Shown here: positions 34,735 to 45,132 of the stretch, piece after piece | Position numbering within the stretch: the first letter of the stretch is position 1 | How the letters are laid out: every line of letters starts with the position of its first letter | Position numbers and translations under genes: made by a program | Notes under the pieces: generated by a model | What the model saw: the letters and a program-made list of their open reading frames with translations, nothing else | What the model was told of the DNA's origin: nothing | The model's database searches: none | From: Pectobacterium zantedeschiae | Lineage (GTDB): Bacteria; Pseudomonadota; Gammaproteobacteria; Enterobacterales; Enterobacteriaceae | Assembly (NCBI RefSeq): GCF_004137795.1 | Contig: NZ_NWTM01000005.1 | Location: 1 to 64,000 of the forward strand | Direction of reading: 5' to 3' | Length of the DNA: 64,000 nt

Positions 34735-36396
34735 TTAGAACGTCGTCCAGTCGCCGTTATTGCTCTGGTCTTTCGACGCTGCTGGCGCTAAGGACAGTGT
34801 TGGCGTACGCGTTGGTGCCGATGCGTAAGAAGCCGTTTTGCCGTTGCCATACGACAGAAGTTTAAATGCGCTCACCGATTCAGCCAGAACAGAGGCCTGT
34901 GCTTGCAGAGAAAGAGCCGCAGAGGCAGATTCTTCAACCAGAGCCGCATTCTGTTGGGTCGTGGTATCAATTTGCCCAACCGCCAGGTTCATCTGGTTAA
35001 TCCCATCGCTCTGTTCACGACTAGCCTGCGAGATTTCACTGATAATCTCATTCACATCGCGCACATAGCCCGTTAAGCCGCTCATCGTTTCTTCGGCGGT
35101 ATCCACCAGCGACATGCCTTCCTGAATTTTGCTCACGGAGTCATCGATCAAATCCTTGATCTCACGTGCGGCTGTCGCACTGCGCTGTGCCAGAGAACGC
35201 ACTTCCCCCGCCACCACTGCAAAACCACGCCCTTGCTCGCCCGCACGCGCCGCCTCAACCGCCGCGTTCAGCGCCAGAATATTGGTCTGGAACGCAATGC
35301 CATCAATGACGCCAATGATCTCCGCCATACGCTGGGATGAATCACGAATGCCGCGCATTTTCTGCGTCACAGAAACCATAACGTCACCGCTTTGCTTCGC
35401 AGCACCAGAGGCTTTATTCGCGATGTCTGTCGCCTGCTGCGTGTTTTCCGCCGTATTTTTAATGGTGGAGGTCAGCTGTTCCATCGATGCTGCCGTTTCT
35501 TCCAGTGAGCTGGCCTGCTCTTCAGTGCGTGATGACAGATCCTGATTACCTGCGGCGATCTGCGAAGCTGCCGTCGAGATTGTTTCCGCCCCGTCACGTA
35601 CCTGCCCGACAATCGTACTCAGGCTAGTGTTCATGTGATCCAACGATTGCAGCAGTTGTCCCGTTTCATCTTTGCTGGTAACAGTGATACGTGAGGTCAG
35701 GTCACCCTGTGCCACTCTGTCTGCCACTTGCAAAGCCTGCTGTATCGGCCGGGTTACGCTGCGCGTGATCGACCAGGCAATCACGCCCCCCAATACGGCA
35801 CTGAGTGCCAGAATAAGCAGCAGAATAATACGCGTTTCGCTGTATACCTCAGCCATCGCTTCAACGGAGGTGTCCATCGCATCATCTTGGTAGTCCACTA
35901 ACTGATTCACCGCGTCACGGTATTGGCGCTGAACCACATTCAGGTTGTTATTGAATTCCTCAATCGCAGCTTCCCGATTGCCTGCCACCACTTCGCTAAT
36001 GATTTTATCGCCAGATTTCAGAAACTCAGTGCGAATTGCGCGGATGGTACGTAGCTGAGTGACCGAACGCTCTTCAACGGTTTGGCTGTCCAGTTTATCC
36101 AGCAGACGACCAATTTCCTGACGGAACGCATTCACACGATCGACGTTTTCCTTGATTTTATCCTCGCCCGAAACCAGCATCAGTCGTTGGTACGCCACTA
36201 AGATACTCGTGACATTATCGATGAGATTATTGGCATCCACCGTCTGTGGATAAACATCCTTCACGATACTTCTGGCACCATCCTGAAAGCCAGATAGCTT
36301 GGACAGAGAAAAAATGCTCACGACGAACAACATCAAAATCAGGATGGCAAATCCAGCTCCCAGTCGATAGCCAATACGCCAGTTTGCTAAATTCAT
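34735..36396 (-). CDS. Methyl-accepting chemotaxis protein 1, with CheR-docking tail
   Basis: A 553-residue transmembrane chemoreceptor. It has an N-terminal span (about 11-31), a periplasmic four-helix-bundle domain (about 32-190), a second span (about 190-210), a HAMP domain starting at [19 protein letters not shown], and the conserved signalling hairpin [33 protein letters not shown]. It ends in DWTTF, like the NWETF pentapeptide that recruits CheR and CheB in Tar/Tsr. The ligand is unknown. The ATG has AAAAGGAG upstream. It is a close paralogue of the receptor at 37088-38716; the periplasmic middle differs most. Confidence 0.94.
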   Translation of the reverse strand: MNLANWRIGYRLGAGFAILILMLFVVSIFSLSKLSGFQDGARSIVKDVYPQTVDANNLIDNVTSILVAYQRLMLVSGEDKIKENVDRVNAFRQEIGRLLDKLDSQTVEERSVTQLRTIRAIRTEFLKSGDKIISEVVAGNREAAIEEFNNNLNVVQRQYRDAVNQLVDYQDDAMDTSVEAMAEVYSETRIILLLILALSAVLGGVIAWSITRSVTRPIQQALQVADRVAQGDLTSRITVTSKDETGQLLQSLDHMNTSLSTIVGQVRDGAETISTAASQIAAGNQDLSSRTEEQASSLEETAASMEQLTSTIKNTAENTQQATDIANKASGAAKQSGDVMVSVTQKMRGIRDSSQRMAEIIGVIDGIAFQTNILALNAAVEAARAGEQGRGFAVVAGEVRSLAQRSATAAREIKDLIDDSVSKIQEGMSLVDTAEETMSGLTGYVRDVNEIISEISQASREQSDGINQMNLAVGQIDTTTQQNAALVEESASAALSLQAQASVLAESVSAFKLLSYGNGKTASYASAPTRTPTLSLAPAASKDQSNNGDWTTF

Positions 36397-37087
36397 GTCT
36401 CACTCCTTTTAGGTTATACATAGCAATGTCAATTGCGCACATGTCGCATCTTGATGAAACCACAGGGCGGAGAATGGCTGGCGACCTGAAGGGGGGGAAA
36501 AATCCATTCCCCTCTGATACGCCAGAGATACCTTGAGGCAGGCATTTTTACGCACGCTCTCATCAAGAGAGGCGCGATCAAAAATCAAATAGTTTCCCTC
36601 AGGTGTTGAGGTGCAAAAGTGGCAATAAATCTAACAGTGATACAAATACGATTAATAAGACCGCAGAGACATTATCGAGGTGAGATGATGAGCGTCCTTC
36701 TTCGTATTCGTGCATCCATAGCCGTTCCTGTGTTATTCATTTTATCGGCAACTTGTTTCTTATCTTTACAATTTGATCGTTCAAATCATTCAAAAGTAAA
36801 CAATAAATAGATTATAACTATCAAAATCTACGTTTCGATCGGAAAAATCACAGGTTAACCCACCAAGAATTAACATAAATAACCTTTCAGTTACATAAAA
36901 GAATAGTCAGACATATTTGATATTAAAAATAAAGAGATGAGAATATTTATTAAAATAGGATAACAAGCTGAATAAGAAGAGAAAAAACTATATTTACTCT
37001 ATATAGAAGTAGCGGAATCAGGGAGGTAATTGCCCCCCTGATGAAGCAGACGTTGCACTGCAACACCGCCAATTGATGGCGGTAAAC
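36397..37087. other. Intergenic region between the two chemoreceptor genes
   Basis: The 691 bases hold no long gene. They contain the leader of receptor 1 (shared with receptor 2 around AAAAGGAGTGAGA), a possible 40-residue membrane peptide gene at 36688-36810, an AT-rich stretch (about 36800-37010) with no recognised element, and a hairpin near 37017-37042 (ATCAGGG/CCCTGAT) that may end receptor 2 transcription but has no T run. Confidence 0.6.
36688..36810 (+). CDS. Possible small single-span membrane protein
   Basis: A 40-codon frame begins MSVLLRIRASIAVPV and has one hydrophobic segment (about residues 10-29) with a basic N-terminus and a polar tail, the pattern of a small inner-membrane protein. 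GAGGTGAG lies 5-8 bases before adjacent in-frame ATGs at 36685 and 36688. It is on the strand opposite to both chemoreceptor genes. No homologue was recognised, so it could be chance; the ribosome site and hydrophobic segment are the only support. Confidence 0.35.
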   Translation: MSVLLRIRASIAVPVLFILSATCFLSLQFDRSNHSKVNNK

Positions 37088-38716
37088 TTACTCTTTCCTT
37101 GCCAGCGCCAGAGACAGCGTTGGTGTGCTCATCGCCATCGGAGCATAAGAGCCAGCGTTACCCTGACTATACGATGGTATTTTAAACGCGCTTACCGCTT
37201 CCGCCAGAACCGAGGCCTGCGATTGCAGAGACAATGCCGCAGAAGCAGACTCTTCAACCAGAGCGGCGTTTTGCTGCGTCGTGGTATCAATCTGTCCAAT
37301 CGCCAAATTCATCTGGTTAATTCCGTCGCTCTGTTCACGGCTGGCTTGTGAAATCTCACTGATGATGCCGTGTACATCCCTCACGTGGGCCGTTAATCCC
37401 CCCATCGTTTCTTCAGCGGTATCAACAAGATCCATGCCTTCACGAATTTTGCTCACGGAGTCATCGATCAAATCCTTGATCTCCCGTGCGGCGGTTGCAC
37501 TGCGCTGTGCCAGTGAACGGACTTCTCCCGCTACTACCGCAAAACCACGCCCTTGTTCGCCCGCACGCGCCGCTTCAACTGCCGCATTAAGTGCCAGAAT
37601 ATTGGTCTGGAACGCAATGCCATCAATCACACCGATGATCTCCGCCATACGCTGAGACGAATCACGAATACCGCGCATTTTCTGCGTAACAGAAAGCATG
37701 ACATCGCCGCTTTGTTTGGCAGCACCGGTCGCCTTATTAGCAATCTCCGTCGCCTGCTGGGTATTTTCCGCGGTGTTTTTAATGGTGGACGCCAACTGTT
37801 CCATTGAAGCCGCCGTTTCTTCCAGCGAACTCGCCTGTTCTTCAGTGCGCGATGACAGATCCTGATTCCCTGCCGTAATTTGCGATGCCGCTGTCGAAAT
37901 CGTTTCGGCACCATCGCGCACCTGACCGACAATCGAGCTCAGGCTGGTGTTCATACGATCCAACGATTGCAGCAGCAATCCAGTTTCATCCTTGTTGGTC
38001 ACCGTGATACGTGAGGTCAGGTCGCCCTGCGCCACTCGGTCTGCCACTTGCAAAGCCTGCTCGATCGGTCGGGTTACGCTACGCGTGATCGCCCAGGCAA
38101 TCAGCGCCCCAAATACAGCACCCATAGCCAAAATAATCAGCAAAATCATGCGAGTATTGTTATACACCTCAGCCATGGTCTCGACAGAATTATCCATCGC
38201 ATCATTTTGGTAATTCACCAACTGTTTCACCGAATCACGGTACTTGCGTTGAATCACATTCAGGTTGCTATTGAATTCCTCTACGGCGACGTCGTTATTA
38301 CCCGCCAACGCATCACTAATAATTTTATCACCGGATTTTATGAACTCGGCACGCAGTACACGGATAGTCCCTACCTGTTTACGAGAAAGTTCTCCTGAAA
38401 CATTGCGTTCCAGATTATCAAGCAGGCGGCCAATCTCCTTGCGGTACGCCATGATCCGATCGACATACCCCTGACGCTGTTCCTTACCGGATACCAGCAT
38501 CATCTGCAAATAAGCGACAAAATGCCCATTAACGTTATCGATGAGGTCATTCGCGTCCACCGTTTGTGGATAAACCTCTTTGACGATATCTCTGGCACCA
38601 TCCTGAAAGCCGGACAGTTTAGACAGAGAAAAAATACTCACGGTAAACAACATCAGAATCAAGATGGCAAATCCGCCACCCAATCGATAGCCAATACGCC
38701 AATTCGCTAAATTCAC
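37088..38716 (-). CDS. Methyl-accepting chemotaxis protein 2, without CheR-docking tail
   Basis: A 542-residue chemoreceptor, paralogue of the one at 34735-36396 with the same domain order and near-identical HAMP and signalling regions. The periplasmic four-helix domain diverges mainly around residues 55-110. It ends in LALARKE and lacks the xWxxF docking pentapeptide, so it likely depends on other receptors for methylation, as E. coli Trg and Tap do. The start is GTG with AAAAGGAG upstream; the leader is the same as in receptor 1, with ATG changed to GTG. The two genes arose by tandem duplication and divergence. Confidence 0.94.
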   Translation of the reverse strand: MNLANWRIGYRLGGGFAILILMLFTVSIFSLSKLSGFQDGARDIVKEVYPQTVDANDLIDNVNGHFVAYLQMMLVSGKEQRQGYVDRIMAYRKEIGRLLDNLERNVSGELSRKQVGTIRVLRAEFIKSGDKIISDALAGNNDVAVEEFNSNLNVIQRKYRDSVKQLVNYQNDAMDNSVETMAEVYNNTRMILLIILAMGAVFGALIAWAITRSVTRPIEQALQVADRVAQGDLTSRITVTNKDETGLLLQSLDRMNTSLSSIVGQVRDGAETISTAASQITAGNQDLSSRTEEQASSLEETAASMEQLASTIKNTAENTQQATEIANKATGAAKQSGDVMLSVTQKMRGIRDSSQRMAEIIGVIDGIAFQTNILALNAAVEAARAGEQGRGFAVVAGEVRSLAQRSATAAREIKDLIDDSVSKIREGMDLVDTAEETMGGLTAHVRDVHGIISEISQASREQSDGINQMNLAIGQIDTTTQQNAALVEESASAALSLQSQASVLAEAVSAFKIPSYSQGNAGSYAPMAMSTPTLSLALARKE

Positions 38717-39242
38717 ATCTCACTCCTTTTAGGTAATACATAATAATGATTACTGCGCACAGTCATCGTCTAATAACGTCGCAGAGTGGGGAAATAATTG
38801 TTTTTCGGAAAAATAAATAGGCTTTATGGGTATATAAAAATACCCATAAGAGAGTAATTACAGTTGTGTTTTCAACGTAAATAAAACATAAAAAAATACA
38901 AACAACCTCACATCCTGAGCTGCATCCATGCCGTTTACCTTATCGGCACAAGATTTCTGAGCTTTATAACGATATCGATTAAAGCCGTCGAAAATAGAGA
39001 TACCAACAACATGAAAATATTCATTTTCGACGAATAACCGCCCCATCGATGCAGAAAAAATGGGAGGCAATGCGATTTTATTAAAATAAAGATAACGGCA
39101 TTTTTTTTCAGGAAGGGAGAAGTATTGACGAGGAAATAATAAACAATCGGGGTTAAAAGAAATAATACGTATTTTATCTATTAGTCAGCGGTAAAAAAAT
39201 CGGGGAGGCCATCGCCTCCCCGATTTCACCAGCAATTAAACA
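38717..39242. other. Intergenic region between chemoreceptor 2 and metE
   Basis: The 526 AT-rich bases hold no gene that I can support. A perfect 10-bp hairpin (TTATGGGTAT/ATACCCATAA, 6-base loop) lies at 38824-38849, with no clear role. The metE terminator lies at the right end. A 70-codon minus-strand frame (38858-39070) has only a TTG start and no ribosome site. Confidence 0.6.
39193..39225 (-). terminator. Intrinsic terminator of metE
   Basis: The stem AATCGGGGAGG/CCTCCCCGATT is followed on the minus strand by a run of seven T. It lies 18 bases after the metE stop. Confidence 0.92.
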
Positions 39243-41507
39243 TTACTGAGTTTCACGCAGACGCTGTGCTGCTTGAACCATATTCGCCAGAGCCTGACGC
39301 GTTTCCGGCCAGCCACGCGTTTTCAGACCACAGTCTGGGTTTACCCACAGGCGTTCAGCAGGAATACGCTGTGCCGCCTTCTTCAGCAGGGCTTCCATCC
39401 ATTCCACGCTCGGTACGTTCGGAGAGTGGATATCATAAACGCCTGGACCGATTTCATTCGGGTATTCGAACTCTTCAAACGACTCCAGCAACTCCATATC
39501 GGAGCGAGAGGTTTCAATCGTAATCACGTCTGCATCCAGAGCGGCAATAGAATCCATGATGTCGTTGAACTCGCAATAACACATGTGGGTATGGATCTGC
39601 GTATCATCTTTCGCCACAGCGGCATTCAGACGGAAGGCATCCACAGCCCAAGCCAGATAAGCATCCCAATCCGAACGATGCAGAGGCAGACCTTCACGCA
39701 GCGCTGGTTCGTCAATCTGAATGATGCCAATGCCTGCGGCTTCCAAATCGGCTACTTCATCACGCAGCGCCAGCGCAATCTGCTTAGCGATGGTTTCCCG
39801 AGTGACGTCTTCACGCGGGAAAGACCAGCACAGGATCGTCACCGGACCTGTCAGCATGCCTTTCATCGGTTTGTCAGTCAGAGACTGTGCGTATTTCGCC
39901 CACTCAACGGTGATCGCTTCTGGGCGACTCACGTCACCAATGATGACTGGCGGCTTCACACAGCGAGAACCGTAACTCTGCACCCAGCCATTCTGGGTAA
40001 AGACAAACCCATCCAGATGCTCACCGAAGTATTCCACCATGTCGTTACGTTCGGCTTCACCGTGTACCAGTACGTCCAGACCTAGACTCTCCTGCTCAAC
40101 CACGGCTTGCTTGATATGCTCGGCAATACCAGTACGGTAGTTATTACCATCCAGACGACCCTGTTTGAAATCCAGACGCAGGCCGCGAATTTCGGTGGTT
40201 TGCGGGAAAGAACCAATCGTGGTTGTTGGCCATGCTGGCAGATTAAAGCGCTCGCGTTGAGCGTCGGCACGCACTGAATAGGCGTTCTTACGCTGACTGT
40301 CCTGCGAGGTGATGGCCGCCAGACGCTGTGCAACAGCGGCGTTATTCACACGGGTCGAGGTACGGCGGGCGCGAATCGGCGCGCTGTAGGCTTCTAGTGC
40401 CTGACCGTTCCCGCTGTTCAGTGCCTGAGACAGCAGTGACAGCTCCGCACATTTCTGAATAGCAAAGGCAAACCAGCTTTTCACCTCATCATCCAGACGC
40501 ACTTCCACACTCAGATCGATAGGGCTATGCAGCAGTGAGCATGAACTTCCCAGCCACAGATCGCGCGTCCCCACCAGCGGTTGCAAACGCTCGAACCAAC
40601 TGCTCAGGTCAGCACGCCATACATTACGACCGTTAATCACACCCAGAGACAATACCCAGTTAGCAGGCAGTTGGGCATTCAGCGTAGCAGCATCATCCTT
40701 ACCGTGAACCAGATCGATATGCAGCCCCTGAACTGGCAGCGCTTTGATGGTTTCCAGATTCTGGCTAACGCTATCGAAATAGGTCGTCAGCAGCAGTTTC
40801 ACCTGACCTTGCAGCGCATCGTAAGCCGGTTTAAACGCGGCCAGCCACTCTTGCGGCAGTTCCAGCGCCAGCGCAGGTTCATCGATCTGCACCCACTCAA
40901 TGCCGCGTTTTGCCAATTCAGCCAGCACCTGCTGATAAACCGGCAGAATATCCTGCAACAGTGACAGACGATCAAACTGTTCGCCTTTCACTTTACCTAA
41001 CCACAGGTAGGTAACCGGGCCTAACAGCACAGGCTTAATTTTATGGCCCAGCGCCAGCGCTTCATCAACTTCATCCAGCAGTTGTGTCCAGGTCAGCTTG
41101 AACTGCTGCCCTTTGGTGAATTCCGGCACCATGTAGTGATAATTGGTGTTAAACCACTTAGTCATTTCTGCCGCCGCGGCAGGTTGCCCAGTTGGCGCAC
41201 GTCCACGACCAATGCGGAACAGCGTGTCCAGATCGACCGAGCCATCTTCATTCTGATGACGCGCTGGTACGTTACCCAGCAGCAGACTCGTCGTCAGTAC
41301 ATGGTCGTACCAGGCGAAATCACCCACTGGCAGCAGATCAACGCCAGCATCCTTCTGTTGTTGCCAATGACGCGCACGCAGCTCACGTCCAACGGTCAGC
41401 AACTCTTCCTGTGTCGCGTTACCTGCCCAATAGCTTTCCTGCGCTTTTTTCAGTTCACGGCGTAGTCCAACGCGCGGAAAACCCAGTGTGTGATTCACAA
41501 TCGCCAT
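39243..41507 (-). CDS. metE: Cobalamin-independent methionine synthase
   Basis: MetE transfers a methyl group from 5-methyltetrahydropteroyltri-L-glutamate to homocysteine. The 754 residues match E. coli (753). The zinc-site residues are visible in HTHMCYCEF (His and Cys) and [11 protein letters not shown] (Cys), and the C-terminal barrel motif is [10 protein letters not shown]. It is divergent from metR, with Met boxes and a possible MetR site between them. Confidence 0.98.
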   Translation of the reverse strand: MAIVNHTLGFPRVGLRRELKKAQESYWAGNATQEELLTVGRELRARHWQQQKDAGVDLLPVGDFAWYDHVLTTSLLLGNVPARHQNEDGSVDLDTLFRIGRGRAPTGQPAAAAEMTKWFNTNYHYMVPEFTKGQQFKLTWTQLLDEVDEALALGHKIKPVLLGPVTYLWLGKVKGEQFDRLSLLQDILPVYQQVLAELAKRGIEWVQIDEPALALELPQEWLAAFKPAYDALQGQVKLLLTTYFDSVSQNLETIKALPVQGLHIDLVHGKDDAATLNAQLPANWVLSLGVINGRNVWRADLSSWFERLQPLVGTRDLWLGSSCSLLHSPIDLSVEVRLDDEVKSWFAFAIQKCAELSLLSQALNSGNGQALEAYSAPIRARRTSTRVNNAAVAQRLAAITSQDSQRKNAYSVRADAQRERFNLPAWPTTTIGSFPQTTEIRGLRLDFKQGRLDGNNYRTGIAEHIKQAVVEQESLGLDVLVHGEAERNDMVEYFGEHLDGFVFTQNGWVQSYGSRCVKPPVIIGDVSRPEAITVEWAKYAQSLTDKPMKGMLTGPVTILCWSFPREDVTRETIAKQIALALRDEVADLEAAGIGIIQIDEPALREGLPLHRSDWDAYLAWAVDAFRLNAAVAKDDTQIHTHMCYCEFNDIMDSIAALDADVITIETSRSDMELLESFEEFEYPNEIGPGVYDIHSPNVPSVEWMEALLKKAAQRIPAERLWVNPDCGLKTRGWPETRQALANMVQAAQRLRETQ

Positions 41508-41523
41508 CGTTAATTCCTCATTT

Positions 41524-41547
41524 AGCCGTCCAGATGTTTACACATCC
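41524..41547. promoter_or_regulatory. Met-box array (MetJ operator) in the metE-metR gap
   Basis: Three adjacent 8-mers, AGCCGTCC, AGATGTTT and ACACATCC, match the Met box AGACGTCT at 6, 6 and 5 positions. Tandem 8-bp units are the way MetJ binds. The array begins 17 bases upstream of the metE ATG. Confidence 0.65.
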
Positions 41548-41586
41548 ATAATCCGCAGGTACTGTAGTAAGCACAAGCGCAATTTG

Positions 41587-41603
41587 TTCACTGTCACTGT
41601 GAA
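41587..41603. promoter_or_regulatory. Inverted repeat before metR, possible MetR site
   Basis: TTCAC-N7-GTGAA is a short dyad ending 8 bases before the metR ATG. MetR sites are TGAA-N5-TTCA, so this is a reversed arrangement and only a weak candidate for autoregulation. Confidence 0.3.
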
Positions 41604-41611
41604 GGACTCTC

Positions 41612-42547
41612 ATGATCGAATTTAAACACCTGCGAACGCTGCAAGCACTGCGCAATACCGGATCGTTAGCCGCCGCTGCCGCTGCACTTCATCAAACCCA
41701 ATCGGCGTTATCCCATCAGTTCAGCGATCTGGAACAGCGCCTTGGGTTCAGGCTATTCGTGCGTAAAAGCCAGCCGCTGCGCTTTACGCCTCAGGGAGAA
41801 ATTTTGTTGCAGTTGGCAGAGCAGGTGTTACCGCAAATTCAGCAGGCGTTGCAGGCGTGCCATGAACCGCACCAAACCACGCTGCGCCTGGCTATTGAGT
41901 GCCATAGCTGTATTCAGTGGCTGACGCCTGCGCTAGACGAGTTTCATCAACATTGGCCGCAGGTCGTAATGGATTTTAAATCAGGTGTGACGTTTGATCC
42001 GCAGCCCGCGCTCCAGCAAGGCGAGCTGGATCTGGTCATGACTTCAGACATCATGCCACGCAGTGGCCTGCACTATTCACCTCTGTTTGATTTTGAAGTC
42101 AGGCTAGTGCTGGCTCCCGAACATCCACTGGCACAAAAAGAAAAAATCGAACCGGAAGATTTCAGCGCAGAAACCCTGATGATCTACCCGGTACAACGGC
42201 AGCGGTTGGACGTTTGGCGTCACTTTTTACAACCAGCAGGCATCAGTCCTGCACTGAAAAGTGTGGATAATACACTGCTGTTGATTCAGATGGTCGCCGC
42301 CCGTATGGGCATCGCCGCGTTACCGCACTGGGTGGTGGAAAGCTTTGAACGCCAAGGGTTGATTGTGACCAAATCGTTGGGGGATGGGCTTTGGAGCCGG
42401 TTGTACGCCGCCGTCCGCGACGGAGAACAGCGCCAACCGGTCATTGATGCATTTATTCGTTCGGCGCGTCAGCACGCTTGTGATCATTTGCCGTTCGTAA
42501 AGGACGCTTCACGACCCAATGCTGGTGTACCCACAGTGAGGACGTAA
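41612..42547 (+). CDS. metR: LysR-family regulator MetR
   Basis: MetR activates metE and other methionine genes with homocysteine as co-effector. The 311-residue protein has the LysR helix-turn-helix at residues about 18-40 ([20 protein letters not shown]) and the effector-binding domain. Conserved blocks include [24 protein letters not shown]. Its 3' end overlaps the 3' end of the convergent yigM by 95 bases; E. coli MetR is 317 residues, so the tail is not unusually long. Confidence 0.95.
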   Translation: MIEFKHLRTLQALRNTGSLAAAAAALHQTQSALSHQFSDLEQRLGFRLFVRKSQPLRFTPQGEILLQLAEQVLPQIQQALQACHEPHQTTLRLAIECHSCIQWLTPALDEFHQHWPQVVMDFKSGVTFDPQPALQQGELDLVMTSDIMPRSGLHYSPLFDFEVRLVLAPEHPLAQKEKIEPEDFSAETLMIYPVQRQRLDVWRHFLQPAGISPALKSVDNTLLLIQMVAARMGIAALPHWVVESFERQGLIVTKSLGDGLWSRLYAAVRDGEQRQPVIDAFIRSARQHACDHLPFVKDASRPNAGVPTVRT

Positions 42548-43364
42548 TGATCGCCGTCCCTACGATAAAGCTCAGCCAGTCTGGCGTTTTGTGCCAGATG
42601 GCGAAGTTGACCAGTAGACCGGCTGGCACGTGAAAGTTATTCATTATGCTGAGCGTTCCGGCATCCACCTGCGTTGCGCCGTAGTTCCACATAAAATAGC
42701 CAAGACCAGAAGCGCCAATACCCAGCCAGACCAACACGCCCCACTGCATGGTTGTGGTGGGTAATTTATCCATATTGCCGAAGAGCAGCCATGCGGCTAT
42801 TGTCACGATCGCAGCCCCCAGATAAAACCAGGAAAATGCGCAGTGCTGTGGCACAGGATGAACCTCCATCAGACGCTTATAGCCAACCTGACCTGCGGCA
42901 AAACACACGTTAGCCACCTGCACCAGCAGGAACCCCCACCAAAAGTGCTCACTCACGCCATGATAGTGGATCACTGCCGCCCCGAATACCGCCAGCAGCG
43001 CACTCATCGCGTAGCCCCAGCGCAGGTGCTGCCGGGCAAGCAAATCGTAAATCAGCGTGACGTAAAGCGGCGTCATCACCGTGAAAAGCAAAAACTCAGG
43101 TACGGTCAGGTACAGGTAAGCCTGGAACACAAACAGGTACATGATACCAAGTTGGCAAGCACCAACTAACATATACAAAAAAATGACGCGTGGCGCGTAA
43201 CCTCGCCAACGTAGGAATGGCAAAAACACCACAGCCGCCGCCGTCAGACGGAACATCGCAGAAAACCAGCTATCAACCTGACCAGCCAGATATTCGCCAA
43301 TCAGACTGAATGAAAATGCCCACAAAATAGTGGTGATAATGAGTAATGGCACGACAGCATCCAC
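42453..43364 (-). CDS. yigM: EamA-family transporter, YigM-like
   Basis: A 303-residue inner-membrane protein with about ten predicted spans in two EamA repeats. Its position next to metR in convergent orientation matches E. coli yigM, which is reported as a biotin transporter; that role is inferred here from synteny. The start is a GTG with no strong ribosome site. The final 32 codons overlap metR on the opposite strand, encoding a polar tail HKRADAPNE. Confidence 0.85.
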   Translation of the reverse strand: MDAVVPLLIITTILWAFSFSLIGEYLAGQVDSWFSAMFRLTAAAVVFLPFLRWRGYAPRVIFLYMLVGACQLGIMYLFVFQAYLYLTVPEFLLFTVMTPLYVTLIYDLLARQHLRWGYAMSALLAVFGAAVIHYHGVSEHFWWGFLLVQVANVCFAAGQVGYKRLMEVHPVPQHCAFSWFYLGAAIVTIAAWLLFGNMDKLPTTTMQWGVLVWLGIGASGLGYFMWNYGATQVDAGTLSIMNNFHVPAGLLVNFAIWHKTPDWLSFIVGTAIITSSLWVHQHWVVKRPLRTANDHKRADAPNE

Positions 43365-43471
43365 TGAGAAAAAAGTAGCGCCATTGTAGCGGAGATGGCT
43401 GAATGAATTTCAGTCAATATGGTTTACATTAGATTAAATAATAACCAAGTGAAAGCATCGGGTGCTCATAC

Positions 43472-43492
43472 ATTTATCCCCTGAGGATAAAT
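43472..43492. repeat. 8-bp inverted repeat downstream of yigM-side accessory genes
   Basis: ATTTATCC/GGATAAAT with a 5-base loop lies in the gap between the yigM start and the stop of the 110-residue membrane protein gene. It may terminate the accessory operon, but no T run follows on the minus strand. Confidence 0.35.
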
Positions 43493-43586
43493 AGTTATTC
43501 CATTATATTCATGAGGGTATTGAACACTTTTTTTAAAATGAGCGTTAATCACAATGAGATCAGAGCATTTTGACGGAGTCAGTCAA

Positions 43587-43919
43587 TTAACATAAAAAAA
43601 ATCGACCAAAGAAAAGCCATCCGCCATACAGAATGACGCACAGTATACCAACTATGTAATAGGTTATTTTATAGCGATTTTTTATGAAAATGTTACGTAC
43701 TAACGCAATAAATAAAGGTATTATCAACAATAGAGCCGACACACCCGCTTGTAAGATACGGTTACTGAGAGATTGGTGGGGAATGCTACAGACAGAGTCT
43801 CCCGATTCAATCATCCAATCATATTTGTTGATCGAGAGTAACCCCATCACAAAATAGGCGAATACAAAATACCCTACCATAGAGATAACATCGACGATCT
43901 TTTCCTTACTTATGTTCAT
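43587..43919 (-). CDS. Small three-span membrane protein, candidate type VI immunity protein
   Basis: A 110-residue protein not recognised by homology. It has three hydrophobic segments (about residues 9-30, 55-79 and 85-109) and a polar loop of about 24 residues between the first two containing DWMIESGDSVCS. Its ATG follows directly after the TGA of the upstream effector-like gene, so the two are translationally coupled. A small membrane protein coupled to a cell-wall-degrading effector fits an immunity protein, but that is inference. Base composition is AT-rich like the two genes upstream. Confidence 0.6.
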   Translation of the reverse strand: MNISKEKIVDVISMVGYFVFAYFVMGLLSINKYDWMIESGDSVCSIPHQSLSNRILQAGVSALLLIIPLFIALVRNIFIKNRYKITYYIVGILCVILYGGWLFFGRFFLC

Positions 43920-44636
43920 TCAGGTACTAAGCTCCAGAAGTTTTCTTATATGGTTTCTAATTTGTAGTAGTCGTATCCCATAAGAAATGTAGTCGAATTC
44001 TGCAGAATTACGTTCTGGCTTAGCATCGATAAAACGAATAAATTCACTCAACTTTCTTTGTATACCTCGGTTATAACGAATCCCCGCCATTATGTATTGT
44101 TCATCAGTCAAATAAAGTGCAGCAACGCTCGGATAATCATAGAGGATCATATCTCTTAGGTGCTGCGCAACAAGCCAGAGGTTAAAATCATCCTCCATCA
44201 GGCAAGTTGCTAATTCCAGCTGATCGCGCGTTGTCAAAATATCAGGATTTAATCCCAAGGTTCTAGCTGCTACCTGAATTTGCATAGCAACAGAACCAAA
44301 AGAAGTTTGATTTTCAGGAGATGACTTTAGTTTCAAAAGCCGTTTTATCTCAAATACCTGGAATTTATATTCCTCTGGCATTCCGCCTGACTCAATCCAA
44401 GCAACACCACCAAGTAACTCAGGAAGAATTCCAGCTTGGTTAGCATATTTTATGATTCTTTCTTTGTTGTACTGGATATAGGCATCTTTATATGCGTTTA
44501 AATAATATCCGCCACTCTTCCTTTCAGGATTGCTTTTACCAAACTTCCAAAAAATAACATCAATTTCATCCCATTTTCTAAATCTAACTTTAGAAATATC
44601 ACAAAATTTATTTCGTACGATAACATCACCTATCAT
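43920..44636 (-). CDS. Lytic-transglycosylase-like protein, putative Hcp-delivered type VI effector
   Basis: A 238-residue protein without signal peptide. It shows a goose-lysozyme/SLT-like motif order: AWIESGG with candidate catalytic Glu82, GSVAMQIQ (residues 114-121), FNLWLVAQHLRDM (151-163) and RYNRG (187-191), the last like the AYNAG motif of SLT domains. This suggests cleavage of peptidoglycan glycan strands. The ATG at 44636 was chosen because ACAGGTAA precedes it and it lies 16 bases after hcp; an upstream start would overlap hcp. The hcp neighbour suggests export in the Hcp tube. Activity and secretion are inferred. Confidence 0.68.
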   Translation of the reverse strand: MIGDVIVRNKFCDISKVRFRKWDEIDVIFWKFGKSNPERKSGGYYLNAYKDAYIQYNKERIIKYANQAGILPELLGGVAWIESGGMPEEYKFQVFEIKRLLKLKSSPENQTSFGSVAMQIQVAARTLGLNPDILTTRDQLELATCLMEDDFNLWLVAQHLRDMILYDYPSVAALYLTDEQYIMAGIRYNRGIQRKLSEFIRFIDAKPERNSAEFDYISYGIRLLQIRNHIRKLLELST

Positions 44637-44652
44637 AATCGTTACCTGTATA

Positions 44653-45132
44653 TTAGTACACTTGCTCTTCCCATAAACTATAACCGCCAGTTCCAGCAAT
44701 ATGGTGTTGCCAATCTATGCTTTGATACGCAATAGATATCATTTCTTCTGGCTGATTCTCTGCATGGGTCAAGGCATGCGGATAAGAAACGGTAATGTTC
44801 CTTATAACTGCTCCAAGGAGTTTCACAGAATAATATTTTTCCTGTGTACCCGTATTCGCCGTACGGTAAAAGTCGAATAAAAGTTCGAGTTTTTCGTTTT
44901 TTGATATGGCATTTCCCAAGAGTGGGGAAGATTTATCGATGGGTTTACAAAAGGTTATAGGTTGATGACTAATATTTTGGTTTCGGCTGATAGCGTGATC
45001 AAACTGTAACACAAAGATTTGATCTCTATGTCCTATCTGATATTTATTCCCAATCGAGTCAACAGTGCCACACTCAGCAGATATTTTTCCCTGTTGATTA
45101 CCCGTTAATGTTAAATAAATATTATTCGCCAT
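44653..45132 (-). CDS. hcp: Hcp-family type VI secretion tube protein (orphan)
   Basis: The 159-residue protein matches the enterobacterial Hcp family along its length: MANNIYLTLTGNQQG at the start, a QIGHRDQIFVLQFDHAISR block, SHQPITFCKPIDKSSPLL, LLFDFYRTANTGTQEKYYSVKL, and the end AGTGGYSLWEEQVY. Hcp hexamers stack to form the tube expelled by type VI systems and carry small effectors. AAAAGGA lies upstream of the ATG. No other type VI genes are in the window, so the machine must be encoded elsewhere. It begins a three-gene cassette. Confidence 0.88.
   Translation of the reverse strand: MANNIYLTLTGNQQGKISAECGTVDSIGNKYQIGHRDQIFVLQFDHAISRNQNISHQPITFCKPIDKSSPLLGNAISKNEKLELLFDFYRTANTGTQEKYYSVKLLGAVIRNITVSYPHALTHAENQPEEMISIAYQSIDWQHHIAGTGGYSLWEEQVY

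Noticed and set aside
36397-36480. Flagellar sigma-28 promoter before chemoreceptor 1
   Set aside because: No TAAA-N15-GCCGATAA-like element was found upstream of either receptor, so no promoter is claimed.
38858-39070. 70-codon minus-strand frame in the gap before metE
   Set aside because: It has only a TTG start, no ribosome site, no homologue recognised and lies in AT-rich sequence; the evidence is too weak to list as a gene.
39273-40085. 270-codon plus-strand open frame
   Set aside because: It is the complement of metE and is explained by the codon bias of that gene.
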